A DNA stretch of 64,000 nucleotides. It comes from Haloarcula sp. DT43. GTDB taxonomy: Archaea > Halobacteriota > Halobacteria > Halobacteriales > Haloarculaceae. Shown piece after piece: positions 43,355 to 54,003 of the stretch; within the stretch, counting starts at the first letter, position 1; every line of letters starts with the position of its first letter. The position numbers were made by a program, and so were the translations under genes. The DNA lies in assembly GCF_037078405.1 (NCBI RefSeq), contig NZ_JAYMGZ010000004.1, positions 124,001 to 188,000 on the forward strand, given 5' to 3'. The notes under the pieces are model-generated. The model had not been told where the DNA came from, did no database searches, and was given only the letters and a program-made list of their open reading frames with translations.

Positions 43355-44739
43355 CAGTCGGCGTTCTCCACGTGGACCGGGTCACGGCCGAGCGCGGTCC
43401 GGACGGCGTCGCCGGCCAGCCCGAACAGGTGTTTCAGCGCCTCGCGGCGCTGGACGAACAGTCCGACCCCGATGGCGAGGTACAGTCCCGTGTACGCGAG
43501 CAGGAGGCCGTGGCTCGACACCGGCAGGGCGAGGAGGTCCCTGATAATTGCGAACTCTAAGACCACCTGCGAGATGAACAGCACGAACAGCCCGACCGCC
43601 TCGCGGATGCTGATTTCGAAGTTTATCAGGATGGCGAGCGCGAAGAAAGACTGGGCCGCCGTAATCCATATCTCTGCCCCCTGTCTGGCGTCGAACGGTA
43701 GGACGCCGTACCCGCCGAGTGCGATGGAGTACACCACGGCGATGGTCCCGATGAGCAGCGTCCACTGGTTTAGCTTCGAGGAGATGAGCGCGTTGAACCC
43801 GGCCGTCGACCGGGCCTTGTTGACGAGCACGGCGACGACGATGAGTTCCGGCGACTCGCTGGCCAGCGGGGCGACCCACTGAATCATGAAGAACTCGGGG
43901 ATGCCGTTGGCGACGCCGATCTCTTCGAGGCCGTGTGCGAACGGCTCGACGGCGGTGAAAATCATCGCGCCGGAGTACCCAAACAGCGCCAGGACGACCA
44001 GCGGCCGCCAGGGCAGCGACCACTCCTGGAAGTACTTCGGCACGCCGACGGTGTGCTCGCTGTGTTCGATGTCGGACTTGAGGACGAGGCCGATGTACCC
44101 GACGTAGAGGCCGACCAGGAACAGCGTATCGAGGATGCCGATGCCGCCGCCGAGGGGGACGAGGAACGCCCACATCGTCGCCAGGAAGAGGAAGGAAATC
44201 TCGGTGGCGATGTCGGTGTCGAGCTGGACGGCGTCTTTCAGGAACCCGGCGCGCTTCTGGACGGCGGGGTCCCGCGTCTTCGCGGCGCGCCAGACGGTGA
44301 ACACGGCGATGCCCGCCCAGCCGATGCCGATGAGGATGCGGTTCGCGCCGGTCATGTTGGCAATCGCCAGGTTCGCGTCGTGACAGGCCCGGGCCAGCGG
44401 CGTCTCGCTGGCCTCGATGGCCTGTGCCGAGAGCTGGCGACAGGCCTCCGCCGTCGCACCGCCGGCCCCGGCGTTCCAGGCGTACAGCGCGTCGACGGCA
44501 TACTCCGGGGCCACGGCGAGGATGGCGAGGACGGCGATGGCGAAGGCCCTCGGTACGTCTTTCTCTGCCGTCTCGGCCCCCCAGGCCAGGAGGAACGACG
44601 CTCCGAGGACGGCGAGCCCACTGACCGCGACGGTGGTCACGCTCCCGACCTCGGTACCGGAGAGGAACTGGTATATCCAGCCGACAGTCAGGGCGAGTGC
44701 GACTGCGACCTGCAGCAGTGGATGGCGAAAACGACTCAC
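43354..44739 (-). CDS. sodium/calcium antiporter family protein (CaCA)
   Basis: Predicted 461 residues with about ten to eleven membrane helices. The two alpha-repeat-like segments typical of CaCA exchangers appear as [20 protein letters not shown] (Pro-Glu ion-site motif) and [20 protein letters not shown]. The start [20 protein letters not shown] is an amphipathic then hydrophobic helix. Calcium extrusion driven by sodium is the usual family role; the ion here is not proven. Operon with dtdA. Confidence 0.87.
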   Translation of the reverse strand: MSRFRHPLLQVAVALALTVGWIYQFLSGTEVGSVTTVAVSGLAVLGASFLLAWGAETAEKDVPRAFAIAVLAILAVAPEYAVDALYAWNAGAGGATAEACRQLSAQAIEASETPLARACHDANLAIANMTGANRILIGIGWAGIAVFTVWRAAKTRDPAVQKRAGFLKDAVQLDTDIATEISFLFLATMWAFLVPLGGGIGILDTLFLVGLYVGYIGLVLKSDIEHSEHTVGVPKYFQEWSLPWRPLVVLALFGYSGAMIFTAVEPFAHGLEEIGVANGIPEFFMIQWVAPLASESPELIVVAVLVNKARSTAGFNALISSKLNQWTLLIGTIAVVYSIALGGYGVLPFDARQGAEIWITAAQSFFALAILINFEISIREAVGLFVLFISQVVLEFAIIRDLLALPVSSHGLLLAYTGLYLAIGVGLFVQRREALKHLFGLAGDAVRTALGRDPVHVENAD

Positions 44740-44846
44740 TACCAGGGATGTGGCTTGGTCCGGCTGAAAAGCTTGCGAAAGTGTCGACCGACCCGCCGGC
44801 TCCCGAGAGCGTGGCGTTCATACGACCGGGGCGCGCTGGCGTTGGT

Positions 44847-45644
44847 ATGGACGTTTACGGACTCCTCGGAAACCCGGTCGGCCACTCGCTGTCGCCGCCG
44901 ATGCACGAGGCTGGCTACGAGGCGCTGGGGCTCGACGCGCGCTATGTCACGTTCGAACCGCCGGTCGACGCCGGTGCCGAAGCCGTCGAAGCGGCCCGGA
45001 CGCTCGGCATCGACGGTCTCAACGTAACCATCCCGTTCAAACAGGACGTGCTAAACGCCGTCGACCCGGCTCCGCTCGCCGAGCGCATCGGCGCGGTCAA
45101 CACCATCGACTTCGCCGGCGGGACGCCGACTGGCTACAACACCGACGCCGTCGGCGCGGTTCGGGCCCTGGAGCACCACGGCGTGTCGCTGTCCGGCACG
45201 GCGGTCGTCGTCGGTGCCGGCGGCGCGGGGCGGGCGGTCGCGTTCGGCCTCGCCGACGAGGGGCTGTCGGTGCGGATTGCGAACCGCACCGAGTCGAAGG
45301 CCGACGCGCTCGCCGACGAGGTCCCGGGCGCGACCGGGCACGGGCTCGACTCGCTGTCGGACCTGCTGGCGGACGCCGACGTCCTCGTCAACTGTACCAG
45401 CGTCGGCATGGAGGAAGACGAGACGCCGGTCCCCGCGGACGCGCTCCACGGCGACCTCGCGGTGCTCGACGCCGTCTACACGCCAATCGAGACCCGTCTG
45501 CTCAGGGACGCGGCGGCCGCGGGCGCGACGACGGTCGACGGCGCGTGGATGCTCCTGTATCAGGGCGTCGAGGCGTTCGAACGGTGGACCGGCGAGGACG
45601 CGCCCGTAGACCGGATGAACGGACGGTTGCGCGAGTACCTGTAG
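44847..45644 (+). CDS. aroE: shikimate dehydrogenase
   Basis: Predicted 265 residues from ATG 44847. [20 protein letters not shown] binds shikimate, [13 protein letters not shown] has the catalytic Lys, VNTI and NTDAVG follow, and [15 protein letters not shown] is the NADP Rossmann loop with [10 protein letters not shown] behind it. It reduces 3-dehydroshikimate in aromatic amino acid synthesis. It is divergent from the antiporter gene, and the chorismate-using cluster at 46.4 kb on the same strand draws on the same pathway. Confidence 0.95.
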   Translation: MDVYGLLGNPVGHSLSPPMHEAGYEALGLDARYVTFEPPVDAGAEAVEAARTLGIDGLNVTIPFKQDVLNAVDPAPLAERIGAVNTIDFAGGTPTGYNTDAVGAVRALEHHGVSLSGTAVVVGAGGAGRAVAFGLADEGLSVRIANRTESKADALADEVPGATGHGLDSLSDLLADADVLVNCTSVGMEEDETPVPADALHGDLAVLDAVYTPIETRLLRDAAAAGATTVDGAWMLLYQGVEAFERWTGEDAPVDRMNGRLREYL

Positions 45645-45695
45645 CGAAGCCGACCACCAGCAAGAGATTTGTGTGGTGGATAAATACGTTCATGT

Positions 45696-46292
45696 ATGGG
45701 TCTGCTTCAGAAATTGAAATCCGCCCTCGGGCTTGACGGGAGCGGGTCATCCACGTCCGGGACCAATCGCGACGTGGACGTGACCGTCGAGCGGGAGCCC
45801 TCTACTGAAGACGAAGACGCTGTGAAGGGGACGAACACCGCGACGACTGCCGAGGCCAGCGCGACCGGCACCGGGGACGGAGCCGGCGACGAATCGGCGG
45901 ACGGGAATGCGACAGCCGCACACTCCGACGAGTCGGAGACCACGCCGTCATCAGGTGAGGCCGACGACGAGTCGACGGCCGAAGCCGGGGAGACGTCCAC
46001 GGAGACGGTCTCGGGGTCCGATTCGGAGACGGAAGCCGACGACGCCGACGAGACAGGCGATGACACCGAGGTAACCGAAGCCGACGAGGAAGACGAGGCC
46101 GACGATACGGGAAGTACCGCCCCTGTCACGGACATCAAGGGTATCGGCCCCGCCTACGCCGACCGGCTCGCCGGCATCGGCATCGAGACCGTCGGCGACC
46201 TGGCCGCCGCGGACGCGGCCGACATCGCCGCGGACACCGACCTCTCCGAAAGCCGCGTCTCGGGCTGGGTCGAGCGGGCCCAGGGCCACTGA
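45696..46292 (+). CDS. acidic protein with C-terminal helix-hairpin-helix domain
   Basis: Predicted 198 residues. An N-terminal helix (MGLLQKLKSALGLDG) is followed by ~120 low-complexity residues very rich in Asp, Glu, Thr, Ser and Ala. The C-terminal ~50 residues (ITDIKGIGPAYADRLAGIGI, TVGDLAAAD, ESRVSGWVERA) make a helix-hairpin-helix domain that could bind DNA. The long acidic linker is extreme even for a haloarchaeon. A GATAAATAC element lies shortly upstream of the start. Confidence 0.85.
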   Translation: MGLLQKLKSALGLDGSGSSTSGTNRDVDVTVEREPSTEDEDAVKGTNTATTAEASATGTGDGAGDESADGNATAAHSDESETTPSSGEADDESTAEAGETSTETVSGSDSETEADDADETGDDTEVTEADEEDEADDTGSTAPVTDIKGIGPAYADRLAGIGIETVGDLAAADAADIAADTDLSESRVSGWVERAQGH

Positions 46293-46379
46293 CACCGCCG
46301 CTTTTCGAGTGACGGACGGCGGTAGCGCGGACTCGCCGAACCGCAAGGGAATTAGTCGCGGCAGTGCTTCCGTACTGTA

Positions 46380-47849
46380 ATGCCATCGGTCGAGACCGAC
46401 CGGACCGCGTTCACGGACCTCGCAGCCGACGCGCCCCCGTCGGCCCGCGTCCCAGTCGAGGTCCGGGTCGACATCGAGGACCCGTTTCTCGCCTACCGCC
46501 GGGCGCGCGACGGGACCGGCGGCGTGTATCTGGCGACTACCGGCGGCCAGTCCGGCTGGGGCTACTTCGGGACGGCCCCGGCGGACTTCCGCGAGGTCGA
46601 CCCGGCCGCGGGCGGGACCCTCGCCGCGCTGACCGAGTTTCTCGACGGCGAGCGCCTGGTCCGCGGGGACTGTGACGTGCCCTATCCTTGCGGGGCTGTC
46701 GGGTGGCTCTCCTACGACGTGGCCCGCGAACTGGAGTCGCTGCCAGACAGCGCCGACGCCGACCGCGCGCTCCCGAACCTGCAGGTGGCCCGGTACGACC
46801 GCTTCGCCGCCTGGGAGGAACCCCGGGGCGAGTCGACGACGCTGCGCGTGACGGCCTGCCCGCGAGTCGGTGACTTCGAGACGCCCGCACTGGCCTACGA
46901 GTTCGGCAAGCAACACGCGCTGGACCTGGCGCGGGCGGCCGTCGAGGGCGACCCGAGCGTCGGCGACCCACCGGTCGAGGCCGACGAGGCGACCTTCGAG
47001 AGTGATTGCACGCGCGAGGCCTTCGCCGACCGGGTCCGCACCGTCAAGCAGTACATCCGCGACGGCGACACGTTCCAGGCGAACGTCTCTCAGCGCCTCC
47101 GCGCCCCCGCGGCGGTCCACCCGGTCGAGGCCTTCGACGCGCTTCGGACCGTGAACCCCGCGCCCTACTCCGCGCTCGTTGAGTTCCCCGGCGTCGACCT
47201 CGTCAGCGCCAGCCCGGAACTGCTCCTGCACCGCGAGGGCGACAGAATCGAGACCGAACCCATCGCCGGGACGCGGCCCCGAGGCGACACGCCGGCCGCG
47301 GACGAGCGCCTGGAGGCGGACCTGCTCGACGACGCAAAGGAGCGGGCCGAACACGCGATGCTCGTCGACCTGGAGCGAAACGACCTCGGAAAAGTCAGCG
47401 CGTTCGGCAGCGTCGAGGTGTCGGACTACCGCCGCGTCGACCGCTACTCCGAGGTGATGCATCTCGTCTCCGTCGTCGAGGGGCGACTGCGCGACGGCGC
47501 AACCTTGGCGGACGCCATCGCCGCGGTGTTCCCCGGCGGGACCATCACCGGCGCGCCCAAGCCCCGGACGATGGAGATAATCGACGAGGCCGAAGCCACC
47601 CGACGGGGGCCGTACACCGGCGCTATCGGCATCTTCGGCTTCGACGGCCGGGCGACGCTGAACATCGTCATCAGGACGCTCGTGCGGTACGCCGAGGAGT
47701 ACCACCTCCGCGTGGGGGCGGGCATCGTCCACGACTCGGACCCGGACAGCGAGTATCAGGAGACGCTCGACAAGGGCCGCGCGCTCGTCAATGCCGTCGA
47801 CGAGGCGCTGGGGCGACGTGTCGACCTCGACATGGAGGACGCGGCATGA
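46380..47849 (+). CDS. pabB: aminodeoxychorismate/anthranilate synthase component I
   Basis: Predicted 489 residues of the chorismate-binding family. Key blocks are [56 protein letters not shown] and [16 protein letters not shown]. It would add ammonia to chorismate. The next genes (amidotransferase, class IV aminotransferase) indicate p-aminobenzoate synthesis for folate-type cofactors. However, the motif is PIAGT, as in anthranilate synthase, not the PIKGT of bacterial PabB, so TrpE-like chemistry is not excluded. Stop and next start overlap (ATGA). Confidence 0.8.
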   Translation: MPSVETDRTAFTDLAADAPPSARVPVEVRVDIEDPFLAYRRARDGTGGVYLATTGGQSGWGYFGTAPADFREVDPAAGGTLAALTEFLDGERLVRGDCDVPYPCGAVGWLSYDVARELESLPDSADADRALPNLQVARYDRFAAWEEPRGESTTLRVTACPRVGDFETPALAYEFGKQHALDLARAAVEGDPSVGDPPVEADEATFESDCTREAFADRVRTVKQYIRDGDTFQANVSQRLRAPAAVHPVEAFDALRTVNPAPYSALVEFPGVDLVSASPELLLHREGDRIETEPIAGTRPRGDTPAADERLEADLLDDAKERAEHAMLVDLERNDLGKVSAFGSVEVSDYRRVDRYSEVMHLVSVVEGRLRDGATLADAIAAVFPGGTITGAPKPRTMEIIDEAEATRRGPYTGAIGIFGFDGRATLNIVIRTLVRYAEEYHLRVGAGIVHDSDPDSEYQETLDKGRALVNAVDEALGRRVDLDMEDAA

Positions 47850-48547
47850 GCGGCGCGGACGCGACGGGCGGCGACCGGGACGCGCTCGCGCCGACCGTGC
47901 TCGTCGTCGACAACTACGACTCGTTCGCGTACAACCTCGTCCAGTACGTCGGCGAGGTGGTCCTGCGCCTGGGCGGGACAGCTGACGACGTCGTGGTCCG
48001 GCGCAACGACGCCATCGATGTCGAGGGCATCCGCGAACTGGACCCCGACGGCATCGTCGTCTCGCCGGGACCAGGCACCCCCGAGGACGCCGGCGTCTCG
48101 ATGCCGATATTCGAGGAGCTGACGTATCCGACGCTGGGCGTCTGTCTCGGTCACCAGGCGCTGTGTGCGGCCAACGGCGCACCGGTCGGCCACGCCGAGG
48201 CGGTCGTCCACGGCAAGTCCTCGTCGGTCACCCACGACGGCACCGGCGTGTTCGCGGACCTCCCGGACCCCGTCGAGGTCGGCCGCTACCACTCTCTCGC
48301 CGTCGACCGCGAGGCCCTGCCCGACGTGCTGACCGAGACGGCCTACACCGTCACCGACGGGGACGAGGACAGCGCCGAGCCGACCGATGTCGACGGCCAG
48401 GGCGGTACCGACGAGGCCAGCGTCGTCATGGGCGTGCGCCACGACGACCGCCCCCACGTCGGCGTCCAGTTCCACCCCGAGAGCATCCTGACCGACCACG
48501 GCAAGACCATGATAGAGAACTTCTGCCTGCTATGCAATACCACGTAG
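47846..48547 (+). CDS. pabA: glutamine amidotransferase, component II (PabA/TrpG)
   Basis: Predicted 233 residues. Class I glutaminase features: [18 protein letters not shown], the oxyanion strand [12 protein letters not shown], the nucleophile Cys in [10 protein letters not shown], and the His-Glu pair in [10 protein letters not shown]. It supplies ammonia from glutamine to the component I protein. An acidic insert ([16 protein letters not shown]) near residue 175 is a haloarchaeal addition. It overlaps the component I gene at its start and the aminotransferase gene at its end (16 bp). Confidence 0.9.
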   Translation: MSGADATGGDRDALAPTVLVVDNYDSFAYNLVQYVGEVVLRLGGTADDVVVRRNDAIDVEGIRELDPDGIVVSPGPGTPEDAGVSMPIFEELTYPTLGVCLGHQALCAANGAPVGHAEAVVHGKSSSVTHDGTGVFADLPDPVEVGRYHSLAVDREALPDVLTETAYTVTDGDEDSAEPTDVDGQGGTDEASVVMGVRHDDRPHVGVQFHPESILTDHGKTMIENFCLLCNTT

Positions 48548-49404
48548 ACGGCGACCTCGTCCCCGCGGACGAGGCGACGGTATCGGTGCGCGACCGCGGG
48601 TTCATGTACGGCGACGCGGCGTTCGAGACGCTCCGGGCCTACGGGGGCGCCCCCTTCGCGTGGGACGCCCACCGCGAGCGACTCCAGCGGACCGCCGAGA
48701 CGCTGGGCTTCGCCGATGCCGTCCCAGACGACCTCCGGGCGCGCGTCGACGAGACGCTCGAAGCGAACGACCTCACGGAAGCCTACGTTCGACTCTCTGT
48801 CACGCGCGGGGTTCAGCCCGGGAAACTCACGCCCGGCCCCGACGTCGACCCGACGGTCGTCGTCGTCTGCAAGGGACTCCCGCGGGGCGGACTGGAGGGC
48901 GAGCGCGTCTGGGACGGGCCGGCGGCGGTCCAGACGGTGCGGACCCGGCGGATTCCCGGCGAGGCCGTCCCGGCGGACGCGAAGACCCACAACTACCTCA
49001 ACGGCATCCTCGGCCGCCTCGAACTCCGGAAGGCGGCTGCGGGCGGCGACCCAGCCGACGAGTGCCTCATCCGGGACACCGACGGCAATCTGGCCGAGGG
49101 CGCGACGAGCAACCTCTTTTTCGTCACGGACAACGGTCTCCGGACGCCGAGTACCGACCTCGACCTGCTCCCCGGCGTGACCCGCGACGTCGTGATGGAC
49201 CTCGCGCGCGCCGAGGACTTCCCGGTCGAGACCGGCCACTACTCGCTCGACGCCCTGCGGGACGCCGACGAGGCGTTTCTGACTAACTCGACGTGGGAGA
49301 TTCGCCCGGTCGAAACCGTCGACGGCATCCCCGTGGGGACGGGTCCGATGACGAAGCTCCTCCAGCGGCTGTTCGACGAGCGCATCGAGGCCGAGCACTA
49401 CTGA
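48532..49404 (+). CDS. pabC: class IV aminotransferase, probable aminodeoxychorismate lyase
   Basis: Predicted 290 residues. Fold type IV PLP motifs are VSVRDRGFMYGDAAFETLRA, KTHNYLNGILGRLE with the PLP-binding Lys, EGATSNLFFV and TNSTWEIRPV. PabC-type lyases split 4-amino-4-deoxychorismate to p-aminobenzoate and pyruvate; branched-chain aminotransferases are close relatives and cannot be excluded by motif alone. The cluster order with pabB and pabA favours PabC. The start is ATG 48532, inside the end of the amidotransferase gene. Confidence 0.82.
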   Translation: MQYHVDGDLVPADEATVSVRDRGFMYGDAAFETLRAYGGAPFAWDAHRERLQRTAETLGFADAVPDDLRARVDETLEANDLTEAYVRLSVTRGVQPGKLTPGPDVDPTVVVVCKGLPRGGLEGERVWDGPAAVQTVRTRRIPGEAVPADAKTHNYLNGILGRLELRKAAAGGDPADECLIRDTDGNLAEGATSNLFFVTDNGLRTPSTDLDLLPGVTRDVVMDLARAEDFPVETGHYSLDALRDADEAFLTNSTWEIRPVETVDGIPVGTGPMTKLLQRLFDERIEAEHY

Positions 49405-49480
49405 GCGACGCCCCGCCGTGTCCGCAACTGTCGCCCGGACCGGCGGTTTGAAACCCCCGAGCCCCATACGGGGGACCAGC

Positions 49481-49897
49481 ATGGACGAGGACAGCCGCAT
49501 CGTCGCGCTGGAGGAGGTTCCCGAGGACGGGACGTTCCTGTTCACTGTCCGGGACGGCTTCGACACGACGGAGGCGTTCGTCGTGCAGTTGACCGACGCC
49601 GTCGTCGCGTTCGAGAACTACTGCCCCCACTGGCGGGACATCCGCCTCGACAAGGGCGACGGCGCGACGGTCCGCGACGGCGAGCTGGTGTGTGAGAAAC
49701 ACGGCGCGACGTTCGAGTCGGACTCGGGCCTGTGTAACTTCGGCCCCTGTGAGGGCGCAGTTTTGGAGGAGGTGTCGGTTACCGTCGAGGACGGCGTCGT
49801 CTACCTCACCGACGACCGCTACGAGTTCGAGCAGCAGGGCCCCTCGGGCGACCACGACCGCTCCTCGCGCGGCCGCATCGGCTTCTCCGGCAACTGA
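49481..49897 (+). CDS. Rieske 2Fe-2S domain protein
   Basis: Predicted 138 residues from ATG 49481. The Rieske cluster ligands are C-x-H in ENYCPHWRD and C-x2-H in VCEKHGATFE, with the usual spacing of ~18 residues. No membrane anchor is present, so it is a soluble ferredoxin-type Rieske protein rather than a cytochrome bc subunit. The acidic tail is unremarkable for haloarchaea. It follows the pab cluster by 76 bp on the same strand and may be read from the same transcript. Confidence 0.9.
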   Translation: MDEDSRIVALEEVPEDGTFLFTVRDGFDTTEAFVVQLTDAVVAFENYCPHWRDIRLDKGDGATVRDGELVCEKHGATFESDSGLCNFGPCEGAVLEEVSVTVEDGVVYLTDDRYEFEQQGPSGDHDRSSRGRIGFSGN

Positions 49898-49917
49898 CGC
49901 CGGCGCGTCGTGCCGCG

Positions 49918-50208
49918 TCAGCTGATGCGGTACGCCGGTTCGGCGACCGACTCGCACTTGCACTCCGGGCACCGGCTCGGCCGGTTCGTCAGGTCGTCGA
50001 AGTCCGTGAAGCCACACTCCTCGCACTCCGGCGGCGCGACCAGCAGCTGTTCGTCGGTCGATTCCAGGGATTTCGCGATGTGTTCGACGTGCGTGAGCGC
50101 GTCGCTGGTCTGTATCTCGAAGGCGTTCGCGATTGTCCCGGCGGCCATCGCTTCGTCGCGTAGTTGGTCAGCGATGCGCTGGCGCGTCGTCCGACTTGCC
50201 TCGCGCAT
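49918..50208 (-). CDS. HTH plus zinc-ribbon transcriptional regulator (COG3357-like)
   Basis: Predicted 96 residues from ATG 50208 (MREASRTTRQRIADQLRDEA). A winged-helix part (GTIANAFEIQTSDALTHVEH, VEHIAKSLES) is joined to a zinc ribbon (CEECGFTDFDDL and CPECKC). This combination matches a small archaeal regulator family fused to a zinc ribbon. A TATA-like element 23-30 bp upstream (ACATATAAC on the minus strand) suggests a leaderless mRNA. Target genes are unknown. Convergent with the Rieske gene. Confidence 0.87.
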   Translation of the reverse strand: MREASRTTRQRIADQLRDEAMAAGTIANAFEIQTSDALTHVEHIAKSLESTDEQLLVAPPECEECGFTDFDDLTNRPSRCPECKCESVAEPAYRIS

Positions 50209-50315
50209 GGGAACAGTTCGCAACCGACCGTTATATGTCTTATTCCGTCGGCGAGCGTCCTGACCGACCGGCCCGCGCGTGGGGCTTTATTTACTATCGG
50301 CGAGTGATATCTCGT
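50209..50315. promoter_or_regulatory. divergent promoter region of regulator and PNPOx-like genes
   Basis: Left-facing ACATATAAC (50229-50237, minus strand) lies ~25 bases before the regulator ATG at 50208. Right-facing GCTTTATTTAC (50284-50294) lies ~28 bases before the ATG at 50316. Both spacings predict leaderless mRNAs. The regulator may therefore control the PNPOx-like gene or itself. Confidence 0.55.
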
Positions 50316-50765
50316 ATGGCTGAAACGAATCGCGCCGAGATGAGTGCCGACGACCGGGACGCGTTCCTCGGAGTCGGCGGAACCGGGGTCCTGTCGATCG
50401 CGGTGGACGAGGAGACGGCCCCGTACGCGGCTCCCGTCTCGTACGGGTACGACCCCGAGTCGGGGGTCTTCTACTTCCGTCTGGCCGCGAACCGCGACAG
50501 CGAGAAGGGGCACCTCGACGGCCGCCCGGTGACGTTCGTGACCTACGGCGACGGCGAGGAGCCCTGGAAGAGCGTCGTCGCCAGCGGTCGCCTCGAAGAC
50601 GCGTCGCGCGCCGACATCACGAGCGAGGTCCTCGACGGCTTCGAGCGCGTCGACATCCCGCTCGTCGACGTGTTCGACCGCCCGGTCCGCGAGGTCACCT
50701 TCGAGTTCTTCCGGCTGGTGCCGGACGAGCTGACCGCCCGCGAAGAGCTCCAGCGCGGCACCTGA
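50316..50765 (+). CDS. pyridoxamine 5'-phosphate oxidase-like FMN-binding protein
   Basis: Predicted 149 residues with the split-barrel flavin-binding pattern (FLGVGGTGVLSIAVDEETAP, YAAPVSYGYDPESGVFYFRL, PVTFVTYGD, WKSVVASGRLED). Members of this group bind FMN, F420 or haem; the ligand is not fixed by visible residues. It lies 7 bp before the P-type ATPase gene and is probably co-transcribed with it, which suggests a role connected to the same stress or ion condition. Confidence 0.82.
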   Translation: MAETNRAEMSADDRDAFLGVGGTGVLSIAVDEETAPYAAPVSYGYDPESGVFYFRLAANRDSEKGHLDGRPVTFVTYGDGEEPWKSVVASGRLEDASRADITSEVLDGFERVDIPLVDVFDRPVREVTFEFFRLVPDELTAREELQRGT

Positions 50766-50772
50766 CCGCTCG

Positions 50773-53466
50773 ATGTCGGACACCGGGACGCAGTCGGCCG
50801 GCGAGAGCGGAGCGCAGTCGCTCGACCGGCCCAGCGACGAGCGCGCAGGCGGGAGCGACACGCACTGGTACGCGCGCCCGGTCGGGGACGTATTCGACGC
50901 GCTCGACAGCACCGAGAGCGGTCTGGATAGCGACGCCGCGGCTTCACGTCTCGACGCAGGCGGACCGAACGAGATCACGTCGAGCGAGGGTCGGAGCCCG
51001 CTTCGGGTCTTCCTGGCGCAGTTCTCCAGCGCCCTCATCTGGGTCCTCCTCGGCGCCGCTGCGCTGTCGGTCGCCATCGGACACACCGTCGACGCGGTGC
51101 TCATCGGGATCATCCTGCTCGGGAACGGCGTCTTCGGCTTCGTCCAGGAGTACCGGGCCGAGCAGAGCTTAGAAGCGCTCCGCGAACTCGCGACGCCCGA
51201 GGTGACGGTTCGGCGGGACGGGACCGAGCAGTCGGTGGACGCGACCGAGCTCGTCCCCGGCGACGTGGTCGTCCTCCAGCAGGGCGACGTCGTGCCGGCC
51301 GACTGTCGCGTTGTCGAGGCGCAGTCGCTCGAAGTCGACGAGGCGGCGCTGACCGGCGAGAGCATGCCCGTCGAGAAGGGCGTGGAGCCGGTCGACGAGG
51401 GGACGCCGCTTGCCGAGCGCACGAGCGTGCTGTACAAGGGGACGAGCGTCACGCGGGGGAGCGCCGTCGCCGTCGTCGTCGAGACCGGGATGGCGACGGA
51501 GATGGGCGCGATCGCGACGGAACTGCTCAGCGCCGAGGACAGCCAGACGCCGCTGCAACGCGACCTCGACACGCTCGGCCGACGCCTCGGTCTCGGCGTG
51601 GCCGCGCTCTCGGCGATCATCGTCCCGCTGCTGTATCTGGGCGGGACAGCGCTCGTTCAGGCGGCGCTGACCGCGATCTCGCTCGCCGTCGCGGCCATTC
51701 CGGAGGGACTGCCGGCGGTCGTGACGCTGACGCTCGCGCTCGGCGTCCGGCGGATGGCCGACGAGAACGCGCTGGTGCGGACGCTTCCAGCCGTCGAGGG
51801 GCTGGGCGCGGTTGACGTGGTCTGTACGGACAAGACCGGGACGCTGACCGAGGGGGAGATGCGCCTCCGGGCCGCGTGGGTGGACGACGACGTGACCCGC
51901 TTCGGCGGCGAGGACCGACCGTCCAGCGTCGAGGACGGGCGACTCCGCCGCCTGCTCGAAATCGGCGTGCTGTGTAACGACGCCACGGGCGACGACGGGG
52001 ACCCGACCGAGCGGGCGCTGGTCGCCGGCGCGAGCGGATGCGGGATCGACGTCGAGGCACTCCGCGAGGAGCGCCCGCGGACCGACGAAGTGTCCTTCTC
52101 CTCAGAGCGCCGGCGGATGGCGACGGTCCACGACGAGGAGATCTACGTCAAGGGCGCGCCGCAGGTGGTCCTCGACCGCTCGACGCGGGTGCTCACCGCC
52201 GACGGCCCGGCCGAACTGGACGACGCGACCCGCGAGCGAATCGTCGAGCAAGTCGACGCCTTCGCCGGCGACGCGCTCCGCGTGCTCGGGTTCGCGTACA
52301 AGGACTGCGGCGAGGACGGCGGCCCCGAGGAGAACCTCGTCTTCGTCGGCCTGCAGGGGCTCATCGACCCCCCGCGGTCGGCCGTCAAGGACGCCATCGC
52401 AGACACGCATCGCGCCGGGATCGACGTGAAGATGGTCACGGGCGACAACGCGGTGACGGCGTCAGCCATCGCGGCCGAAATCGGCATCGAGTCCGACGTG
52501 CTGACCGGCACGGAGGTCGCCGAGATGGACGACGAAGCGCTCGCCAAGCGCGCCGAAGCGGTCGACGTGTTCGCCCGGATGGAGCCGACGCACAAGGTCC
52601 GCGTGCTCAAGGCGCTGCAGGGCAACGGCCACGCCGTGGCGATGACCGGCGACGGGGTCAACGACGCGCCGGCGCTGAAAAACGCCGACATCGGTATCGC
52701 GATGGGCGTCCGGGGGACGGACGTGGCGAAGGAGGCCAGCGACATCGTCCTGCTCGACGACAACTACGCGACCATCCGCAACGCCATCCGCCGCGGGCGG
52801 ACCATCTTCGACAACGTCTGGAAGTTCGTCGCCTACCTGCTGAGCGCGAACGCTGCCGAGGTGCTGCTCGTGTTCATCGCGTCGCTCTTTGGCTACCTCA
52901 TCCTCCCGGCGGTGCAACTGCTGTGGATAAACCTCCTGACCGACGGCCTGCCGGCGCTCGCACTCGGGGCCGACCCCTCCGGCGACGTGATGGACCGCGA
53001 GCCCCGCTCCGGCGAGACGGGCATCGTCGACCGGCCGATGCTGACGCTCATCGGCGGCATGGGGCTGGTCGCCACGGCGCTCATGCTGGGACTGATGACG
53101 TACACGCTCGACGGCGCGCCGTCGGTCACGCCCTACGCCATGACGATGGTGTTCACCGGGTTCGTCGCGCTGGAGTTCGTGAAGCTCTACGTGGTGCGCT
53201 GGACGCGGGACACGCCGCTGCGCTCGAACCCGTGGCTGGCCGCGTCCGTCGCCGCGTCGCTCGCCCTCCACCTCGCAATCCTCTACACGCCGCTCCGGCA
53301 GTACTTCGGGACGGTCGCGCTCGGCGTCGCCGACTGGGGACTCATCGCGGGGACGCTCGCCGTCGGCGCGCCGCTGCTCGCCCTCGTCGGGTGGGGAGTC
53401 AGGCGCGTCGACCCGGACTCAGCCCGGCATGAGGTAGTTGATGACGGCCACGACCAGGCCGGCTAA
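50773..53466 (+). CDS. P-type cation-transporting ATPase (P2 type, Ca2+-like)
   Basis: Predicted 897 residues. N-terminal cation ATPase domain with [13 protein letters not shown], actuator loop [12 protein letters not shown] (TGES), ion-site motif [14 protein letters not shown] in membrane helix 4, phosphorylation site [11 protein letters not shown] with Asp353, the nucleotide site KGAPQVVL and hinge [11 protein letters not shown]. The PEGLP motif is that of Ca2+ (SERCA/PMCA-like) and related Na+ pumps, so the ion is not certain. Its last 48 bp overlap the convergent VIT1-like gene. Confidence 0.93.
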   Translation: MSDTGTQSAGESGAQSLDRPSDERAGGSDTHWYARPVGDVFDALDSTESGLDSDAAASRLDAGGPNEITSSEGRSPLRVFLAQFSSALIWVLLGAAALSVAIGHTVDAVLIGIILLGNGVFGFVQEYRAEQSLEALRELATPEVTVRRDGTEQSVDATELVPGDVVVLQQGDVVPADCRVVEAQSLEVDEAALTGESMPVEKGVEPVDEGTPLAERTSVLYKGTSVTRGSAVAVVVETGMATEMGAIATELLSAEDSQTPLQRDLDTLGRRLGLGVAALSAIIVPLLYLGGTALVQAALTAISLAVAAIPEGLPAVVTLTLALGVRRMADENALVRTLPAVEGLGAVDVVCTDKTGTLTEGEMRLRAAWVDDDVTRFGGEDRPSSVEDGRLRRLLEIGVLCNDATGDDGDPTERALVAGASGCGIDVEALREERPRTDEVSFSSERRRMATVHDEEIYVKGAPQVVLDRSTRVLTADGPAELDDATRERIVEQVDAFAGDALRVLGFAYKDCGEDGGPEENLVFVGLQGLIDPPRSAVKDAIADTHRAGIDVKMVTGDNAVTASAIAAEIGIESDVLTGTEVAEMDDEALAKRAEAVDVFARMEPTHKVRVLKALQGNGHAVAMTGDGVNDAPALKNADIGIAMGVRGTDVAKEASDIVLLDDNYATIRNAIRRGRTIFDNVWKFVAYLLSANAAEVLLVFIASLFGYLILPAVQLLWINLLTDGLPALALGADPSGDVMDREPRSGETGIVDRPMLTLIGGMGLVATALMLGLMTYTLDGAPSVTPYAMTMVFTGFVALEFVKLYVVRWTRDTPLRSNPWLAASVAASLALHLAILYTPLRQYFGTVALGVADWGLIAGTLAVGAPLLALVGWGVRRVDPDSARHEVVDDGHDQAG

Positions 53467-54000
53467 GCCCATCCGGGCCGCCGCGATGTACCAGCGCTGG
53501 CCCGAGATAGAGCCCATGTACGCGCCGAACACCCCGAGGACGCCGACGCCGAGGCCGACGGCGACCAGCGCGGCCTCGCCCATCGTCAGCAGCGTGCCCT
53601 CGAAGAAGAACGGGACCAGCGGAACGGCGATGCCGATGAGCGGGCCGAGGCCGCTCATCGTCGCGTGCAGGACGCGCGCGCCGCGCTGCTCGCGCTGGAT
53701 GCGGGTGTCGTCCAGGTCCGCCAGCATGGCCTGTTCGATGCGGAGAATCTCGGCGCGGGTCTCGGCGCGCTCTATCTCCCAGACGCTCCAGACCGCCGAC
53801 GTGCCGAGGCCGACGGCCGCCCCGAGGCCGATTTGGACGACGGTGACGCCGTCGCTCACGCCCGACAGCACCGCCCCGACGACGATGCCGATGCTCGTCA
53901 GCGTCCCGTCGAACCCGTTGGAGATGAAGTACCGCCGGGAGATGGCGCGCACGTCCTCCTTTCCGAGGAGGCGCGTCACCAACTGCCGTATCGAGACCAC
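53419..54000 (-). CDS. VIT1/CCC1-family metal transporter-like membrane protein
   Basis: Predicted 193 residues with five hydrophobic segments. The family start is present: SRRYFISNGFDGTLTSIGIV with the conserved Asn/Asp-Gly residues in membrane helix 1. An internal charged helical hairpin (EIERAETRAEILRIEQAM, DDTRIQREQR) corresponds to the cytosolic metal-binding part, though shorter than in yeast CCC1. Iron or manganese transport is expected from the family. It is read behind the DUF211 gene with a 3-bp gap and overlaps the ATPase 3' end. Confidence 0.82.
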   Translation of the reverse strand: MVSIRQLVTRLLGKEDVRAISRRYFISNGFDGTLTSIGIVVGAVLSGVSDGVTVVQIGLGAAVGLGTSAVWSVWEIERAETRAEILRIEQAMLADLDDTRIQREQRGARVLHATMSGLGPLIGIAVPLVPFFFEGTLLTMGEAALVAVGLGVGVLGVFGAYMGSISGQRWYIAAARMGLAGLVVAVINYLMPG

Positions 54001-54003
54001 GGC

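Noticed and set aside
45951-48182. 743-codon frame antisense to the HhH and pabB genes
   Set aside because: Shadow of strongly biased codon use in two real genes; no motif.
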